In this document: piece after piece, positions 6,166 to 7,709 of the stretch
Layout of the letters: every line of letters starts with the position of its first letter
Position numbering within the stretch: position 1 is the first letter of the stretch
NCBI GenBank assembly: GCA_027039745.1
Contig: JALUMP010000124.1
Coordinates: 1 to 7,709 of the forward strand
Direction: 5' to 3'
Source of the DNA: Candidatus Parcubacteria bacterium
GTDB lineage: Bacteria; Patescibacteriota; Minisyncoccia; Phycocordibacterales; GCA-2747955
Length of the DNA stretch: 7,709 nt
Made by a program: the position numbers and the translations under genes
The notes under the pieces: model-generated
The model's database searches: none
Told to the model about the DNA's origin: nothing
Seen by the model: the letters and a program-made list of their open reading frames with translations, nothing else

Positions 6166-6243
6166 TGGTGGACTAAGTAGGACTTGAACCTACGACCGCT
6201 CCGTTATGAGCGGAGAACTCTAACCAAACTGAGTTACTAGTCC
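6166..6243 (-). tRNA. tRNA with anticodon CAU (elongator Met, or Ile2)
   Basis: A full cloverleaf of 78 bases with encoded CCA. The acceptor stem GGACTAG/TTAGTCC has one G-T pair and discriminator A. The D stem ACTC/GAGT has loop AGTTTGGTTA. The anticodon stem CTCCG/CGGAG holds loop CTCATAA, so the anticodon is CAT. The T arm is GTAGG-TTCAAGT-CCTAC. A paired G1-C72 and the lack of three G-C pairs next to the loop argue against the initiator tRNA. Elongator Met and the lysidine-modified Ile2 tRNA cannot be separated by eye. It lies 12 bases before tRNA-Arg, in the same transcript. Confidence 0.92.
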
Positions 6244-6256
6244 ATTTGTTAAAACA

Positions 6257-6288
6257 TAATACAATAAAATATTAATTTTATTGTATTA
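6257..6288 (-). terminator. Long AT hairpin ending the putative RNA, before the tRNAs
   Basis: A perfect 14-bp inverted repeat (6257-6270 and 6275-6288) with a 4-base loop. On the minus strand it is followed by TGTTTT. The stem is almost only A-T, so it may act as a partial terminator or as an RNA-processing site. The first tRNA begins just 13 bases further on. Confidence 0.6.
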
Positions 6289-6484
6289 ATAAAGAACTTT
6301 TAGTGCGTTTCAACTAATCGGATACTGCATATTTGCATCTATCGTGCTTATTCGACAATCTAATTTTTTTCAAAACAATTGTCCTGATAAGTGAGGTTTA
6401 TAGAGAAGGACAAGCCATCTCATTTATTAACTCAAAAATACATATTTAAAATATATCTTTTTGAATCAACTTTCCTTTTTAACT
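6257..6484 (-). ncRNA. Candidate non-coding RNA or structured leader of the tRNA operon
   Basis: From the expected start point of the consensus promoter (about 6484) to the 14-bp hairpin lie about 228 bases without a credible reading frame. Near the 5' end a 45-base hairpin (6426-6470) pairs ATTAAC-TCAAAAA with TTTTTGA-ATCAAC and continues inward. Next is a more G/C-containing module in which TTGTCC and GGACAA (about 6378-6406) can pair, but which overlaps an alternative stem, ATAAATGAG with CTCACTTAT. Further on is TGCA-AATA-TGCA inside GATA...TATC. Length and promoter strength resemble stable RNAs such as 6S RNA, but the characteristic long rod fold is not evident to me. It lacks the tRNA-like end of tmRNA and the conserved core motifs of RNase P and SRP RNA. 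The exact ends are inferred. Confidence 0.45.
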
Positions 6485-6490
6485 GATATA

Positions 6491-6519
6491 ATTATACTGT
6501 ACTTTTTATTTTTTGTCAA
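6491..6519 (-). promoter_or_regulatory. Perfect sigma70-type promoter (TTGACA-17-TATAAT)
   Basis: The minus strand reads TTGACA (6514-6519), exactly 17 bases, then TATAAT (6491-6496). Both boxes equal the consensus. The -35 begins one base after the stop codon of the gamma-glutamylcyclotransferase-like gene. It is by far the strongest-looking promoter in the window and points at the putative RNA and the two tRNAs. Confidence 0.9.
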
Positions 6520-6520
6520 G

Positions 6521-6898
6521 TTATTCTAAAAATTCTTTTAAAAGTTTTACATTTTCAAATGAAATCAATTCTTTTGCTGCAAAATAAACATTTACATTTT
6601 TGTAAACAACATTATTTTCATCAATAACTGTAATCATTCCTTTTTTGTACAAAAATGGAACACCTTCAAAATAATCTAATTTTTCTTCATTTTTGTGAAT
6701 AATTTGAAAAAGTTGACCTTTAATATTGTTTCCAAAATTAGGTTTATCCTCAAGATAAGGAAATGGATCAAACAATTGATATAGTGGATATTTCTCAACA
6801 GTAGTGACATCTAAATACTCTTCTGTTTTTAAAAGATTCTTTAAGATATCGTAATTAGAAAAACCTTTTTTTAGAGTTCCGTAAACAAATATATACAT
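6521..6898 (-). CDS. Gamma-glutamylcyclotransferase-like (AIG2/YtfP) protein, 125 residues
   Basis: The fold family is recognisable by the N-terminal YGTLKKG (6-12), which forms the substrate loop, and by LDYFEGVPFLYKK (74-86), where Glu78 matches the catalytic acid that precedes a Tyr. Family members release 5-oxoproline from gamma-glutamyl amines or peptides; many small bacterial ones of this length have no proven substrate. No signal peptide or membrane segment is present, so it is cytoplasmic. The start ATG has only a weak GAG site 8 bases upstream. The gene stands alone, with repeats in its upstream region and a strong promoter for the next transcript placed directly after its stop. Confidence 0.85.
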   Translation of the reverse strand: MYIFVYGTLKKGFSNYDILKNLLKTEEYLDVTTVEKYPLYQLFDPFPYLEDKPNFGNNIKGQLFQIIHKNEEKLDYFEGVPFLYKKGMITVIDENNVVYKNVNVYFAAKELISFENVKLLKEFLE

Positions 6899-6967
6899 AA
6901 TTAATCTCGTATATACTTAATAAGAAGTTTCATTTGTTTAATTAAATCCAATTTCTCTTTTCCGAGG

Positions 6968-7020
6968 TTACATATGGAATATTTATGAATGATGTGAACT
7001 TTTCCATATGTAATATTTAT
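6968..7020. repeat. Paired inverted/direct repeat upstream of the AIG2/YtfP-like gene
   Basis: TTACATATGGAA (6968-6979) and TTCCATATGTAA (7002-7013) are perfect 12-bp inverted arms with a 22-base spacer. The same blocks also form a direct repeat: CATATGGAATATTTAT (6971-6986) and CATATGTAATATTTAT (7006-7021) differ at one base and lie 35 bases apart. It sits between the outer-membrane protein stop and the next start codon, so it could be a paired operator or an RNA hairpin in the leader. Confidence 0.75.
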
Positions 7021-7030
7021 AGTCTTCAAG

Positions 7031-7051
7031 TTAAGGCTAAAAAGCCATTAA
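7031..7051 (-). terminator. Small hairpin at the end of the outer-membrane protein gene
   Basis: TTAAGGCT and AGCC-A-TTAA pair as 8 bp with one bulge around a 4-base loop, overlapping the TAA stop of the gene. No clear T run follows on the minus strand, so termination here would be weak. Confidence 0.35.
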
Positions 7052-7572
7052 CGTTGAATTGTAAAGAACACACCAATTTTATTTGCATCTAAAGTACCAT
7101 TTCCGACAGAAGGGGAAAGAGAAGCTTTTGTATATGACACTTTTACTCCATATTTTTCAGAAAAATTGTAATTAAGATTTGCGGAATATTGCATCCCAAT
7201 AAAATCAATAGAATTTACAGATAAATAACCATATCCAAGTCCAGCAGATGCTTTCATCTTGTTATGAAAAAAACGATATCCAAGAGTAGCCTCTCCGCTA
7301 ATTCCAAGCATAAATGATGAACCATCACCAGTATCTTTTGATACAGAATAACCATTAAACATAGAACCAAAACCAAGTTCAAGTCCAGAAATTGGAATAA
7401 AACGTCCGTCAAGAGGAAGAGAAATATCCCAACCAATACCACCACCAGGACCAGAGATTCCTTGACCTAAATCAACTTGAGAATATCCCAAATTCATAGT
7501 AGCAGCTGACGCCGTAGACGCACCGAAAGCTAATGCCGACATTAATAATGTTGTTTTGAACAATTTTTTCAT
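7048..7572 (-). CDS. Small outer-membrane beta-barrel-like protein, 174 residues
   Basis: The product starts MKKLFKTTLLMSALAFGA and has a clear signal peptide ending STASA (19-23), then ATMNLGYSQVDLG. The mature part of about 150 residues is rich in Gly, Ser and aromatic residues in alternating strands (e.g. ASAGLGYGYLSV, YSANLNYNF, YGVKVSYTKASL), as in eight-stranded outer-membrane barrels. It ends GVFFTIQR rather than with the usual terminal Phe. The start is placed at the ATG at 7572, with GGAG 5 bases upstream. A frame-compatible ATG at 7605 adds 11 residues (MYNYITKKGDT) but lies upstream of the -10 box and would spoil the signal peptide. The exact family and function are unknown; a structural or porin-like role is a guess. 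Confidence 0.85.
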   Translation of the reverse strand: MKKLFKTTLLMSALAFGASTASAATMNLGYSQVDLGQGISGPGGGIGWDISLPLDGRFIPISGLELGFGSMFNGYSVSKDTGDGSSFMLGISGEATLGYRFFHNKMKASAGLGYGYLSVNSIDFIGMQYSANLNYNFSEKYGVKVSYTKASLSPSVGNGTLDANKIGVFFTIQR

Positions 7573-7596
7573 TGTATCTCCTTTTTTTGTAATATA

Positions 7597-7602
7597 ATTA
7601 TA
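7597..7602 (-). promoter_or_regulatory. -10 box of the outer-membrane protein gene
   Basis: TATAAT on the minus strand, 24 bases before the ATG at 7572, inside GTATAATTATATT. No good -35 box is seen. With this position the transcript would begin near 7590, after the alternative upstream ATG at 7605. Confidence 0.6.
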
Positions 7603-7709
7603 CAATATTTTTACTTAAAAAAATATTAATATAAAAATATTTATATTTCGACTTGGATTGTTCAAAAAAAGAAATGAATAATAAAAAAGAATATAATGGA
7701 AAAAGATAT

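Noticed and set aside
6078..6243. tRNA genes as an integration site for a mobile element
   Set aside because: I found no second copy of the tRNA 3' ends in the window and no integrase beside them.
6365..6422. 17-codon frame in the putative RNA (MRWLVLLYKPHLSGQLF)
   Set aside because: No ribosome-binding site before its ATG, very short, and it overlaps the predicted stems.
7254..7445. Open frame in another minus-strand frame inside the outer-membrane protein gene
   Set aside because: Its hydrophobic composition is a by-product of the overlapping Gly/Ser-rich gene; no start signals.
7573..7605. Longer start for the outer-membrane protein (ATG at 7605)
   Set aside because: It lies upstream of the -10 box and puts a charged leader before an otherwise ideal signal peptide; the ATG at 7572 has a good GGAG.
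7674..7709. Possible plus-strand gene start at the right edge (12 open codons, MNNKKEYNGKRY)
   Set aside because: No clear ribosome-binding site and the stretch is low-complexity A-rich; too short to support.
1..7709. CRISPR array or other regularly spaced repeats
   Set aside because: No set of three or more similar repeats with unique spacers is present.

Overview
The window is strongly AT-rich and nearly all genes lie on the minus strand, so transcription runs from right to left. The AT bias, the short TATAAT-type promoters with poor -35 boxes, the stand-alone HDOD protein and the style of the small envelope proteins suggest a member of the Campylobacterota, perhaps Arcobacter-like. That placement is inference; no rRNA or other decisive marker is present.

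Right part (about 6040-7709), listed in the direction of transcription. First comes a small outer-membrane beta-barrel protein (7048-7572). Next is a gamma-glutamylcyclotransferase-like protein (6521-6898), preceded by an unusual inverted/direct repeat. Directly behind its stop codon is a perfect sigma70-type promoter (TTGACA, 17 bases, TATAAT). It fires into about 230 non-coding bases with a 45-base hairpin at the 5' end and a 14-bp hairpin at the 3' end. Two tRNA genes follow, Met-type CAU and Arg CCU, and then an HDOD-domain signalling protein (5238-6041).

Middle part (4080-5240). A 313-residue protein has a DHH motif and looks like a divergent DHH-type phosphoesterase. It ends in a clear intrinsic terminator (4100-4118).

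Left-centre part (856-4079). This is a compact type I DNA-modification operon with its own promoter: hsdM, an 83-codon gene of unknown function, hsdS, and a 59-codon gene of unknown function. Spacings are 2 nt, a 1-nt overlap (TAATG) and an 8-nt overlap. HsdM plus HsdS should form an adenine-N6 methyltransferase closely resembling the EcoR124 (type IC) family. HsdS carries three perfect 12-bp repeats encoding ELTA between its two target-recognition halves. In EcoR124 this is the element whose copy number sets the spacer length of the DNA target. No hsdR (restriction subunit) is present in the window or directly adjacent to the operon.

Left end (1-611). An exported protein of unknown function is split into two frames by a 13-bp tandem duplication; removing one copy restores a 171-residue reading frame. 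After it, cut by the window edge, is the start of a gene with a MerR/excisionase-like helix-turn-helix N-terminus. The type I operon, the broken gene and the possible recombinase or excisionase together look like an accessory, variable region. The right half looks more like ordinary chromosome.

No gap between genes exceeds 300 bases. The largest are 6244-6520 (the putative RNA) and 612-855 (promoter region of the broken gene plus a small hairpin). The right edge, 7603-7709, holds only AT-rich DNA with no feature I can support.
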